Source: an uncultured Rhodocyclaceae bacterium (GTDB lineage: Bacteria > Pseudomonadota > Gammaproteobacteria > Burkholderiales > Rhodocyclaceae). Taken from it: a stretch of 48,561 bases of DNA. The notes under the pieces were generated by a model. That model saw only the letters and a list, made by a program, of their open reading frames with translations, was not told where the DNA came from and did not search any database. The DNA lies in the NCBI GenBank assembly GCA_934271525.1, contig CAKQRL010000016.1, forward strand, positions 1-48,561, given 5' to 3'. Shown piece by piece: positions 24,157-32,558 of this stretch (position 1 is the first letter of the stretch; every line of letters begins with the position of its first letter). The position numbers and the translations under genes were made by a program.

Positions 24157-26571
24157 TTAATGCCTTTGCTCAAAACTTTCTATAAAAACATTGTGTTGCC
24201 ACAAACGTCCGTGATCTTTTCGCAACGCCGCAATTTCCAAGTCATCGCCCAAAACAACGTGAATTTGCCCGCCCCAATCCGTGCGAAAAAGCTCAATGCC
24301 CTTTTCTTTCAAACGTTTGATAACCACTTCACTCGGATGTTTATAACGATTCAAATATCCAGCGGATACCACCGCCGCTTTGGGAGCAACCGCATTCAAA
24401 AAAGATTCGCTTGTTGAAAATCGGCTACCGTGGTGCGCCACTTGCAAAACATCGCTTTGCATTGCGTTAGGATAAAACTGCACAAGTTGTGCCTCCATTT
24501 CAGATGGAATATCCGCCGTAAACAACAAACTTTTGCCCTTGGCTGTGATTTTCAAAAGGCAAGCCTTTTCATTAGAAGAAAATTGGCGATTTTCCACGGT
24601 CAACGGCAATTTTTTTTGAAAATCTGAAAAAAAATTTTGGTTGACCGTGGATTGTTGCAAATTTGTTGAAAACAACCAAAATTCTACACCATCCCAGAGC
24701 CATTTTTTTGAATTAGGACAAGTTTGCGCATCAATAACATTTTGAATTTTAACGCTTTTTTTTAAACCTTCAAAACCGCCGATGTGGTCTAAATCATTGT
24801 GCGATAAAACAACACCATCAATTTTGGTCAACTGATTTTTGCGCAAAAACGGCACAATCACACGCTCAGCAGCCGTGGCGTTGTTGGCATATTTTGGGCC
24901 AGTATCAAAAAGTAGCGTATGGTTTTGCGTGCGAATAACAGCCGCCAAACCCTGCCCTACGTCTAAAAAATCAACCCAAGCCACATTTTCTTTGGGGCGT
25001 TCTGCTTCATAAAAAAACAAAGGCAAAATAAAAAAAACACCCAAACGCTTTCCCCAAAAACCGCGCGGCATACAACATAAAAATACGCCAATTAAAGCAA
25101 CAGCCGCCAAAGGCAATGTTGTGGCATTTTCAAAAACGGGAATGCGCGCACAAAAATGCAAAAAATCATAAAGGCTGGTGATGAAAAAATGCGCACATTC
25201 GGTTAAAAATTGAAAAATCGGCGTTGAAATAAAAATAAAAAAAGTTGCCAACAAAATGCATGGCGTAATCAAAAAAGTTACCAGCGGAATTGCCAGCGCA
25301 TTGGAAATGGGAGAAACCAAAGGAAACCACTGAAAAACCAGCAACAACACAGGCAAAGTTACCAAACTTGCGGCAATTTGCGTGCGGGCAAACAAAAAAC
25401 TGCCTTGCCACAATTTTTCACCCCAACTTTTGTGCGGTGCAAACCAAAATGAAAAACCGATGAAAATCAACACGGCAACCGTGCCAAAGGACAACCAAAA
25501 ACCGATGGCAAAAATCGCCATCGGGTCAAACACCAAAACCACCAAAGCAGCGGCGGCTAAAACTTGCGAAATTGCAACAGGACGGCGCCACAAAATTGCC
25601 GCTGCCACAACCCACAACATATAAAGCGTGCGTTGCGCAGGCACGCCAAAACCTGCCAACAAGGCGTAAAACAAAGCAAAAGCGGCGCTCGTTAAAGCAA
25701 AAATCACTGGTGCTGGCGCAATTTTGATGAAAAAAGGCACACGCCGCCACAAAAATGCACAAATAAAAGCAACAACACTTGACAACAAAGTAATATGCAA
25801 ACCTGAAATAGAAAATAAATGCGTTACTGCCGTTTTATTAAACAATTCCCATTCTTCTTTTTTCACTGCTTGTTGCTCGCCAATAGAAAGCGCAATAATG
25901 GTGCCAATATAAGGTTTTTTATTTTGTGGAAATGCGGCAAAAAATGTTTTTTCAATTTTCAAACGCAAGCGTTCCATTTGAATGAATATATTATTTGAAA
26001 TATTTTCTTTTAAACGTTTACTTTCACCTGCTTTATACCGAACATATGCTGTTGCGCCGATGCCTTCTGAAAATAAACGTTTTTCATAATCAAACCCGCC
26101 TTCGTTATAAAAACCATGCGGTTCTTTTAAGCGTAAATATAAAGAAAGCTTGTCGCCTGCGTTTAAATCTAATGGCGGATTATTTTTTGATTTTTTTTCT
26201 TTTTGAAAATACCAATTCACCAAAATTTTATTCGGCAATTTGTCATTTTCAGGTTTTAAAATAAAACGAATACCGTTTTCAGTATATTGTGGTTTTTGAA
26301 TAATTAACCCAACAACATTTAAATCTTGGTTATTGTATTCTGCTTTTAAAATATCGTTTAATTGATTTTGTGCAGAAAATAAACTCCACGATGCGCCAAA
26401 AACAAAACCCAAAACAATATAAAATGGAATATAATATTTTTTAATTTTAAACAAAATAAAAAGAATAAAAATGGCGGGAATTAAAAAATAATAAATATTA
26501 AAACCAACAATCGATTCTCGGGTTAATAAAAAAACAACACCCCACAAAAAACCGATGGTAAAAGCACGCAT
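24157..26571 (-). CDS. comEC: DNA uptake channel ComEC/Rec2
   Basis: 804 aa. ComEC transports single-stranded DNA across the inner membrane during natural transformation. An N-terminal membrane region and OB-like domain are followed by the Competence domain (FSISGLHITLLSSVVAF near residue 255, then several membrane helices) and a metallo-beta-lactamase-like domain with LDVGQGLA, TLLFDTGP, SHNDLDHIGG and VAHHGSRFSTSE. A full CCACGG pair lies in frame at about residues 640-661, encoding QSTVNQNF and, after it, FQKKLPLTVENR, in the loop between WLWDGVEFWLF and the following strand. The first 200 codons are markedly more AT-rich than the rest. Presence of the gene suggests the organism may be transformable; the remaining competence genes are not in the window. 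Confidence 0.93.
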   Translation of the reverse strand: MRAFTIGFLWGVVFLLTRESIVGFNIYYFLIPAIFILFILFKIKKYYIPFYIVLGFVFGASWSLFSAQNQLNDILKAEYNNQDLNVVGLIIQKPQYTENGIRFILKPENDKLPNKILVNWYFQKEKKSKNNPPLDLNAGDKLSLYLRLKEPHGFYNEGGFDYEKRLFSEGIGATAYVRYKAGESKRLKENISNNIFIQMERLRLKIEKTFFAAFPQNKKPYIGTIIALSIGEQQAVKKEEWELFNKTAVTHLFSISGLHITLLSSVVAFICAFLWRRVPFFIKIAPAPVIFALTSAAFALFYALLAGFGVPAQRTLYMLWVVAAAILWRRPVAISQVLAAAALVVLVFDPMAIFAIGFWLSFGTVAVLIFIGFSFWFAPHKSWGEKLWQGSFLFARTQIAASLVTLPVLLLVFQWFPLVSPISNALAIPLVTFLITPCILLATFFIFISTPIFQFLTECAHFFITSLYDFLHFCARIPVFENATTLPLAAVALIGVFLCCMPRGFWGKRLGVFFILPLFFYEAERPKENVAWVDFLDVGQGLAAVIRTQNHTLLFDTGPKYANNATAAERVIVPFLRKNQLTKIDGVVLSHNDLDHIGGFEGLKKSVKIQNVIDAQTCPNSKKWLWDGVEFWLFSTNLQQSTVNQNFFSDFQKKLPLTVENRQFSSNEKACLLKITAKGKSLLFTADIPSEMEAQLVQFYPNAMQSDVLQVAHHGSRFSTSESFLNAVAPKAAVVSAGYLNRYKHPSEVVIKRLKEKGIELFRTDWGGQIHVVLGDDLEIAALRKDHGRLWQHNVFIESFEQRH
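24590..24653. repeat. CCACGG repeat, inverted pair inside comEC
   Basis: Left core TTTTCCACGGTCAAC at 24590-24604, right core GGTTGACCGTGGATT at 24639-24653, 34 bases apart; variable base C paired with G. The only complete pair found within a gene, and open in the comEC frame along its length. Confidence 0.95.
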
Positions 26572-26642
26572 AACATTTCAAAAAAGATAAGGTGATAAGC
26601 GTAGATTTTTTTGAAAAGCATTCAACTTTCAAAAAAAACAAT

Positions 26643-26660
26643 CGTTTACCGTGGATTTTT
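26643..26660 (-). repeat. CCACGG repeat, single core
   Basis: Core GTTTACCGTGGATTTT at 26644-26659, with the tract TTTCAAAAAAAAC before it. It lies between the pbpG 3' end and comEC; the opposite arm is absent or degraded beyond recognition. Confidence 0.88.
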
Positions 26661-26666
26661 TGAAAA

Positions 26667-27650
26667 TCACTTTAAAGCCGTCAGTTGCGCGCGCTTTTCC
26701 ATCCACGTTTTGATGCGGTTCGCATCGCCTTCACGCGAACGCTTGCCCACAGAATTGAGCAAAATAATCACCACAGGTTTGTTGGCAACCACGGCGCTCA
26801 TCACCAAACAGCGCCCAGCAGCAGAAATGTAGCCCGTTTTGGAAATGGCAATTTCCCACGCGGAACTATCCACCAAACCATTGGTGTTGTGGAAGGTTTG
26901 CACGCGCTTACCCACAAAAACATCCGCTTGGTCCATTGTTGAAAAATAACGGATGGTTGGGTATTGCGCCGCAGCCAAAACCATTTGCGCCAAATCATTG
27001 GCGTTGGAAACATTTTGGCTGGACAACCCCGTTGGTTCCACAAAAAAAGTGTTGAGCATTCCAAGCGATAAGGCTTTGAGATTCATCGCTTCCACAAAGG
27101 CTGGCATACCGCCCGGGTAATTGCGCCCCAAGGCATGCGCTGCGCGGTTTTCAGACGACATCAATGCCAATAGCAACGCCGTCTCCCTTGTTAAAAGCGT
27201 GCCAACAGCCAAGCGCGAACGTGTGCCTTTTAAGCGGTCTACGTCCTCTTCGGTGATTTCAATCACTTCTTCCATATCCTGCTCGGCATCCAAAACAACC
27301 ATTGCAGTCATCAGTTTGGAAATGGAAGCAATTGGTTGCACATGGTCGGCATTTTTTTCAAACAGCACCTTGCCAGTAGGCGAAATCACCAACGCTTGTT
27401 GGGAACGCAAAGGTGGCGTGCCGTTTTTGTTGTAGTGCCACACATCAATATTATTCTTTTTTGCTCTTTTTCTAGTTTTAACCTTGATTCTTTTTGCTTT
27501 ACGTTTAGTTTTTGATGCAACTTTTTGTTTTTTAACAACTTTCTTTTTTGCGATGCTTTGCGCTTGATTTTGCGCGGCAGAAACCTGCGCCGCGTTCAAA
27601 TCAAGCGGCAAAAACATCACGAGGAGCGCAAGGACAAAAGAATAAAACAT
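26667..27650 (-). CDS. pbpG: D-alanyl-D-alanine endopeptidase, PBP7-type, with a long basic linker
   Basis: 327 aa. A signal peptide (to about residue 20, LNA) is followed by a Lys/Arg-rich low-complexity stretch at 35-66, then a serine-type penicillin-binding fold: SISK (Ser109 and Lys112), SEN at 166-168 and SKTGY near residue 280. The order and spacing fit PBP7/PbpG, a periplasmic endopeptidase or carboxypeptidase that trims peptidoglycan cross-links. The basic linker is unusual and may bind anionic cell-wall polymers; that is inference. It starts from a spacer shared divergently with pyrF. Confidence 0.87.
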   Translation of the reverse strand: MFYSFVLALLVMFLPLDLNAAQVSAAQNQAQSIAKKKVVKKQKVASKTKRKAKRIKVKTRKRAKKNNIDVWHYNKNGTPPLRSQQALVISPTGKVLFEKNADHVQPIASISKLMTAMVVLDAEQDMEEVIEITEEDVDRLKGTRSRLAVGTLLTRETALLLALMSSENRAAHALGRNYPGGMPAFVEAMNLKALSLGMLNTFFVEPTGLSSQNVSNANDLAQMVLAAAQYPTIRYFSTMDQADVFVGKRVQTFHNTNGLVDSSAWEIAISKTGYISAAGRCLVMSAVVANKPVVIILLNSVGKRSREGDANRIKTWMEKRAQLTALK

Positions 27651-27750
27651 TGTTGTTGTAAAATAAAAAAGTTGTTGTTATTGAAACGCCTGGTTGTTGT
27701 TGTTGAAAAGTTGCTTTTGAAGTTATTGTTGAAATTATCACCATAACTGT

Positions 27751-27782
27751 TTGCATTTTATAACATTTTCGTTAAAATGCAA
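27751..27782. promoter_or_regulatory. Inverted repeat in the pbpG-pyrF spacer
   Basis: Perfect ten-base arms TTGCATTTTA (27751-27760) and TAAAATGCAA (27773-27782) separated by twelve bases, in the divergent promoter region of pbpG and pyrF. It could be an operator or the hairpin of a small RNA; no T-run follows closely. The rest of the spacer contains GTTGTTGTT stretches next to pbpG. Confidence 0.5.
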
Positions 27783-27835
27783 GCCAATTATAAAACATTT
27801 TTTATACAATTCAATAATTTGTAGGCAAAACTTAA

Positions 27836-28645
27836 ATGAAATTCTTTGAAAAACTACAACAACGTCAAGCGCAAAGCCTGTTGTGCGTAGGCTTGGACCC
27901 CGACTTTGAACAAATGCCCGAAGGCTGGCCACAAAATGAAGCCGGCGTTTTTGATTTTTGCCGCCGCATTGTTGCGGCAACCGCCGATTTTGCAGCCGCT
28001 TTTAAACCACAAATTGCTTATTTTTCAGCCATTGGGGCGGAGGCAGCCTTGGTTGACATCATCGGTTATATACACGCGCATCACCCCGAAATTCCCGTGA
28101 TTTTGGATGCCAAGCGCGGCGACATTGGCGCTACCGCCAAACAATACGCCGTGGAAGCCTTTGTGCGCTATGAAGCCGATGCCGCAACAGTTAATCCTTA
28201 TTTGGGTGCTGATTCGCTTACGCCATGGTTGGAATATGCAGACAATGGCATTTTTGTTTTATGCCACACATCCAATGCGGGTGCTAGCGCCTTGCAACAT
28301 TTAAACGCCAACGGCAAAGCATTATTTGAACACGTGGCGCAAATGGTGTTAAAAGCCAACAGCAACCAACAATGCGGTTTGGTAATGGGCGCAACCTTTC
28401 CCGAAGAATTAAAGAAGATTCGCGAAATGGCGCCCTCATTGCCCTTTTTAATCCCGGGCGTTGGCGCCCAAGGCGGCGATATTCAAACCGTCATTCAAAA
28501 TGCTGGAAAAAACGTTTTAATCAATTCATCTCGCGCCATTTTGTATGCCAGCAACAACAGCAAAAATTTTGACACCGCAGCACGAAAAATAGCCGAAGAA
28601 ACTGCACAAACTATTCAAAAAGCCCTAAACGCTATATCCGCCTAG
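27836..28645 (+). CDS. pyrF: Orotidine 5'-phosphate decarboxylase
   Basis: 269 aa, the longer type 2 PyrF seen in Actinobacteria, Xanthomonadales and others. It catalyses the last step of UMP synthesis. Visible motifs: CVGLDPDFEQMP near the start, FKPQIAYFSAIG, and the catalytic ILDAKRGDIGATAKQYA (Asp, Lys and Asp of the active site), then a phosphate-binding FLIPGVGAQGGD. The ATG at 27836 has AAAACTTAA before it and no strong Shine-Dalgarno sequence. It ends 24 bases before a paired CCACGG hairpin, probably its terminator. Confidence 0.93.
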   Translation: MKFFEKLQQRQAQSLLCVGLDPDFEQMPEGWPQNEAGVFDFCRRIVAATADFAAAFKPQIAYFSAIGAEAALVDIIGYIHAHHPEIPVILDAKRGDIGATAKQYAVEAFVRYEADAATVNPYLGADSLTPWLEYADNGIFVLCHTSNAGASALQHLNANGKALFEHVAQMVLKANSNQQCGLVMGATFPEELKKIREMAPSLPFLIPGVGAQGGDIQTVIQNAGKNVLINSSRAILYASNNSKNFDTAARKIAEETAQTIQKALNAISA

Positions 28646-28669
28646 TAGTCTAGCCTAATTTAAACCAGC

Positions 28670-28728
28670 AAAATCCACGGTCAACAAGAATAAACTTTGA
28701 AAAAATAAAGAAATTGACCGTGGATTTT
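28670..28728. repeat. CCACGG repeat, inverted pair (probable pyrF terminator)
   Basis: Left core AAAATCCACGGTCAAC at 28670-28685, right core ATTGACCGTGGATTTT at 28713-28728, 27 bases apart. Outer AAAAT and ATTTT pair as well; a T-rich run follows on each strand, fitting a bidirectional terminator between convergent genes. Confidence 0.94.
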
Positions 28729-28729
28729 T

Positions 28730-28926
28730 ATTATTTTCTTCAATAAAACCGTTTAACGCTTTGCAAATAAAAGCTTTTTTGCCTTTTTAACATTTTTCTT
28801 AAAGAAAGAAGATTAACGCTTTGTTTTTTAATATATTTTTAAGTTTTAAATGCAACTATTTGATTTTTAAAATATTTTCTTTGTTTTAAATATTATACTT
28901 TAAAAATCCGTCATAATTTTTTGATT
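28730..28926. other. AT-rich spacer without recognised genes
   Basis: About 200 very AT-rich bases with TTTAA-type words, between the pyrF terminator and the permease 3' end. I see no reading frame, tRNA or repeat in it. Confidence 0.6.
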
Positions 28927-30273
28927 TTAAAGCTCTCTTGGGTTGCACGCTTGGCGCAGAGCATCGGCAAAAAGGTTGGCAGAAAGCACCAGCAACAACA
29001 TTGCAAAAAAGGCGCTTGCCAACAACCACCACACCACGGGATCGCGCCCAAGTTCTAGGCGGGCATTGTTAATTAGCGTGCCAAAACTCATCATCATCGG
29101 GTCTACGCCAATGCCCACATAAGACAACACGGCTTCTGCCAAAACCAATGAGGAAAAATCCATCACCACGGTGATGATGATGATATGCGACAAATTCGGC
29201 AGAATGTGCCGCCACAAAATATGCGCATTGGAAGCGCCAAAGGCGCGCGATGCCGCCACGTATTCCAACTGCGCAAGTTTCAAAGTTTCTGAACGCAACA
29301 AACGGCAAAGCGTCGTCCAACTTGTGATGCCCAAAATGGCGCACAGCGCCAAAAAACGCAAATCCGCACGCTCCAAGGCGCTTTGAAACCAAGCGGGGTG
29401 CGAATCAATTAAAACCTGCATCATCAAAATGGCAGCGGCAATCAATAGCACGCTTGGCACGGCGTTTAACACTGTATACAAATATTGAATCGCATCGTCT
29501 GCAAAGCCGCGAAAATAGCCCGCAACGACGCCCAACAACACGGCAAGCGGCAACAAAATAAAGGTTGTTAAAAGTCCAATTAAAACCGCCACGCGCACGC
29601 TTTTCAAAATTTGATAAAGCACATCTTGACCAACTTTATCCGTGCCGAGCGGATGGTAAAAAAAGGAAAATCCACCCAAAAAAACAAAAAAAACAACAAT
29701 GAAGGCAAATGTTAGCCAAAAAGCACGATTTTCCACGGTAAACCGCCATTTTTTTTGAAAAATGCCGCAAACAATGCGCCACAACAAAAAAATCACCACA
29801 ACAATGCCAATGCCGCAACTGATGAAAATCGCGGCTAAAAAAGCAATATCTCTGCCCTTTTCAGCTTCGTTTTCCAAATGCGCACCGCCAAATTGCAAGC
29901 GCGGAGCAACGCGGCTAATTTCGCCGTTTTCGTTTTCTACGCTTTCCAAGGTTAAAAGCCTTGTTGCAAACGGGGTGGAATAGCTTTTTTCCACATTTTC
30001 GCGCAAGTGTGTGGTTAAAAAATCAAGCGCTGATAAAACGTTCACCGAATAATGCGTGGCGTCAATTTTTGGGCGAAAATGCAGCGAATCCAAAACCGCC
30101 ACCAACAAAAAAGCGCTCAAAATTGTGGCAGAAGAAACGGCAACGGCGTTTTGTTTTAATAATCGCGCGATATGCTGAATATTTGGATTGTTGCGTTGAC
30201 AAAAAAGAAACACCACAACCAATGCAATTAAGGCAAAAAACAACAAATCGGAATATAAAAAAACGGGCTTCAT
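28927..30273 (-). CDS. ABC transporter permease, OppC-like, with extended N-terminus
   Basis: 448 aa, longer than a typical OppC/DppC (about 300). The C-terminal 230 residues form a normal permease domain, with HPLGTDKVGQDVL, then the cytoplasmic loop EYVAASRAFGASNAHILWRHILPN that contacts the ATPase. The first 200 residues hold extra membrane segments and a periplasmic region, as in a known proteobacterial OppC-like subfamily. A CCACGG repeat is inserted in frame in the cytoplasmic loop at about residues 174-184, encoding FQKKW then FTVENRA. Its ATG overlaps the stop of the OppB-like gene by four bases. No ATPase or binding protein lies nearby, so those components must be elsewhere or absent. 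Confidence 0.83.
   Translation of the reverse strand: MKPVFLYSDLLFFALIALVVVFLFCQRNNPNIQHIARLLKQNAVAVSSATILSAFLLVAVLDSLHFRPKIDATHYSVNVLSALDFLTTHLRENVEKSYSTPFATRLLTLESVENENGEISRVAPRLQFGGAHLENEAEKGRDIAFLAAIFISCGIGIVVVIFLLWRIVCGIFQKKWRFTVENRAFWLTFAFIVVFFVFLGGFSFFYHPLGTDKVGQDVLYQILKSVRVAVLIGLLTTFILLPLAVLLGVVAGYFRGFADDAIQYLYTVLNAVPSVLLIAAAILMMQVLIDSHPAWFQSALERADLRFLALCAILGITSWTTLCRLLRSETLKLAQLEYVAASRAFGASNAHILWRHILPNLSHIIIITVVMDFSSLVLAEAVLSYVGIGVDPMMMSFGTLINNARLELGRDPVVWWLLASAFFAMLLLVLSANLFADALRQACNPREL
29728..29765 (+). repeat. CCACGG repeat inside the OppC-like permease gene
   Basis: Core TTTTCCACGGTAAACC at 29729-29744, then GCCATTTTTTTTGAAAAATGC. In frame; encodes FQKK.RFTVENR in the permease. 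Confidence 0.93.
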
Positions 30274-31256
30274 TGCTTGGAATCAAAACGAATGCGCGGG
30301 TCAACGAGCGTATAAGAAATATCGGTCAAAATGAGTCCTAACAAATACAACACCGAACCCACAAAAACCATGGCGCGCACAATGGCAAAATCCTGCGCGT
30401 TGATGGCATCAATGGTAAAACTACCCAAACCCGGAATGCCAAAAAAAGATTCCATTAACAAGGAACCCATAAAAAGCGAAGGAATCAGCACAACAACGCC
30501 CGTTAAAATGGGAATGAGCGCGTTTTTGAGAATATGTTTAAAAAAAATAACATTTTCAGGCAAACCCTTGGCACGCGCGGTGATGACATAATCTTTCACC
30601 GCTTCTTCCAAAAATAGCGTGCGATACCAACGCGCGGATGAGCCCAAACCTGCCAAAGTGCCGATGAAAATTGGCAAAATCACAAAGCGCCACGCTTCTA
30701 AACCTTCTGCAAAGCCAGAAATCGGCACCCAACGAAAAACGCGCGCAAACAAAAACTGCCCGCCGATAATATAAAAAAGAGAAGAAATGGACATCAACAC
30801 CACGCAAATCACAACACCCCAAAAATCAATTTGGGTGGCGCGGAAAAATACCAAAAACAAAGCGCTGGCAATGGCGGCAATGAAGCCTAATAAAAAGGTT
30901 GGCAAGGCAATTGCCAAGGAAGGCAACATTCTTTTTTTAATTTCAAAAGCAATGGACCTGCCGTCTTCTGAAAAACCCAAATCGCCCAAAAACATTTTGG
31001 CGGATTTTTGAAAAAAAATAGTTTGCGTGATTTTTTCAACACCCGATTTATTTTCATCGAAAAATAAAGGTTTATCGTAACCTCTTTGCTTTTTCCATTG
31101 CGCAATGGCATTGGGCGTAACGTATTTCACGCCCAACTGCAAGCGCGCCATATCATCTGGCGTATTGACCAAAAAAAAGAGTGAAAAAGTCAAAATATTC
31201 ACACCGATTAAAATCGGCACGGCATAAAACAAGCGGCGAATTAAATAAACAAACAT
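30270..31256 (-). CDS. ABC transporter permease, OppB-like
   Basis: 328 aa. N-terminal MFVYLIRRLFYAVPILIGVN matches the OppB/YejB start, with NTPDDMARLQLG and later KDYVITARAKGLPENVIFFKHILKN, the conserved ATPase-contacting loop. It forms a permease pair with the overlapping OppC-like gene, probably importing peptides or similar compounds. The ATG at 31256 is preceded by CCGTGGAAAA from a CCACGG repeat, where GTGGA lies at Shine-Dalgarno distance; a longer frame further upstream runs through the repeat and is rejected. Confidence 0.87.
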   Translation of the reverse strand: MFVYLIRRLFYAVPILIGVNILTFSLFFLVNTPDDMARLQLGVKYVTPNAIAQWKKQRGYDKPLFFDENKSGVEKITQTIFFQKSAKMFLGDLGFSEDGRSIAFEIKKRMLPSLAIALPTFLLGFIAAIASALFLVFFRATQIDFWGVVICVVLMSISSLFYIIGGQFLFARVFRWVPISGFAEGLEAWRFVILPIFIGTLAGLGSSARWYRTLFLEEAVKDYVITARAKGLPENVIFFKHILKNALIPILTGVVVLIPSLFMGSLLMESFFGIPGLGSFTIDAINAQDFAIVRAMVFVGSVLYLLGLILTDISYTLVDPRIRFDSKQ

Positions 31257-31290
31257 TTTTCCACGGTAAACGTTTATTTTTTTTGAAAAA
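31257..31290 (+). repeat. CCACGG repeat, single core
   Basis: Core TTTTCCACGGTAAAC at 31257-31271, then GTTTATTTTTTTTGAAAAA. In the direction of the permease gene it reads GTTTACCGTGGAAAA directly before the ATG. Confidence 0.92.
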
Positions 31291-31291
31291 G

Positions 31292-31675
31292 TTACCAACA
31301 AATGCGATTGAAGAAAATCAAAACCACCGTTGCAATTCCCGTGGAAATAAAACCCCAAACCGCAGAAAGTGTCAATGATTTGTTGGCGTTTTTAATATCT
31401 TTATCGCCTTTAAAATTAAAATAATTTTGCAATTCGCCCAACATAAATAAAGCGGTAAAAGCAAAAAAAACCATACTAAAAAATAAAAAAATCACCGAAC
31501 GGTTATTTAAAGGCAAACAACGTGCGCCTTTTAAATCAATCATTATATTGTCGGTTAAAAATGAATAATGCACCAAAAAATATGAAAGCACACTAAAAAA
31601 AGCGATTAACATTAAAGCAATCCAAAACTCCGATGTTTTAAATTGCGAAAAAATATCGCGCAAGGTTTGCCACAT
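31292..31675 (-). CDS. Small integral membrane protein of unknown function
   Basis: 127 aa. Three hydrophobic segments are visible: residues 17-35, 62-83 and 104-124, separated by short charged loops, with an N-terminal amphipathic stretch. I do not recognise the family. The ATG at 31675 has GGAG six to seven bases before it. It sits between the OppB-like permease gene and serB on the same strand, so it may be part of the transport operon, but nothing in its sequence shows a link. Confidence 0.65.
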   Translation of the reverse strand: MWQTLRDIFSQFKTSEFWIALMLIAFFSVLSYFLVHYSFLTDNIMIDLKGARCLPLNNRSVIFLFFSMVFFAFTALFMLGELQNYFNFKGDKDIKNANKSLTLSAVWGFISTGIATVVLIFFNRICW

Positions 31676-31709
31676 TTTTTTCTCCAAAAAAGCGGGGAAT
31701 ATGGCGATT

Positions 31710-32558
31710 TTATTCTAAAAAACGAAATAATAAATCGTGCCCGCCAAAATTAATGGCAATATCGGTTTTGTAGCGCAAGGTTTCTTTGCCGTGAAAAGCA
31801 ACCGATAATCCCGCCGATTGCATCATTGCCCAATCATTGGCGCCATCGCCTACGGCAACAATTTTTTCATGCGGAATATTATTTTGCGCAGCATATTGTT
31901 CTAAATAAAAACGTTTTTTTTGCGAATCCACAATCTCGCCTTTGACTTTGCCCGTCAAGCGCCCGCCAGACACTTCCAAAATGTTGGAAGTTGCAAAATC
32001 AAAACCGTATTCAATGCGCAATCGCTCGGTGAAATACGTAAAACCGCCGCTTAAAATCACACTACGGCTTTGGTGTTGATGAATTTTGCCCATCAATTCC
32101 ACCACGCCCGCTTGCACCTGCACGCGTTTTTCGTAAACTTCGCTCAACACGCGCGCATCCAAACCTGCCAAGCATTTTAGGCGTTCTTTTAAACTCTGCG
32201 CATAATCAATTTCGCCTGCCATCGCACGTTCGGTAATCATTGCCACTTCTGCTTTTTTGCCTGCGCAATCTGCCAATTCATCGATGCATTCAACGGTGAT
32301 TAAGGTTGAATCCATATCAAAAGCGAATAACGCAAAATCAGAAAACTTCACCGAATTGGGCAAAAACGCCCAATTTAATTTTTCATTAAAGGCAAGCGGC
32401 AAAAGCGCATCAATTTTTTGGTTTCTTTGAATATTTTCAAAAACACAGGTTTTGGGCGCAGAAAAACGAACGGAAAAATCGCCACTTTCCCCAAAAGCGT
32501 TTTTGAAGTTATCCAACAAAAACGTGGGCAACGCCGCGCCTTCTAAAACAAACTTCAC
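31710..32558 (-). CDS. serB: Phosphoserine phosphatase
   Basis: 282 aa. SerB performs the last step of serine biosynthesis, dephosphorylating L-3-phosphoserine. The HAD motifs are present: FDMDSTLI (nucleophile Asp), ILSGGFTYF and VGDGANDWAMM, with the SerB-specific ECIDELA after the first motif. The first 80 residues match the smaller N-terminal region of proteobacterial SerB. The GTG at 32558 forms a GTGA overlap with the stop of the DAHP synthase gene, so they are co-translated; a longer frame would begin inside that gene. Confidence 0.92.
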   Translation of the reverse strand: MKFVLEGAALPTFLLDNFKNAFGESGDFSVRFSAPKTCVFENIQRNQKIDALLPLAFNEKLNWAFLPNSVKFSDFALFAFDMDSTLITVECIDELADCAGKKAEVAMITERAMAGEIDYAQSLKERLKCLAGLDARVLSEVYEKRVQVQAGVVELMGKIHQHQSRSVILSGGFTYFTERLRIEYGFDFATSNILEVSGGRLTGKVKGEIVDSQKKRFYLEQYAAQNNIPHEKIVAVGDGANDWAMMQSAGLSVAFHGKETLRYKTDIAINFGGHDLLFRFLE

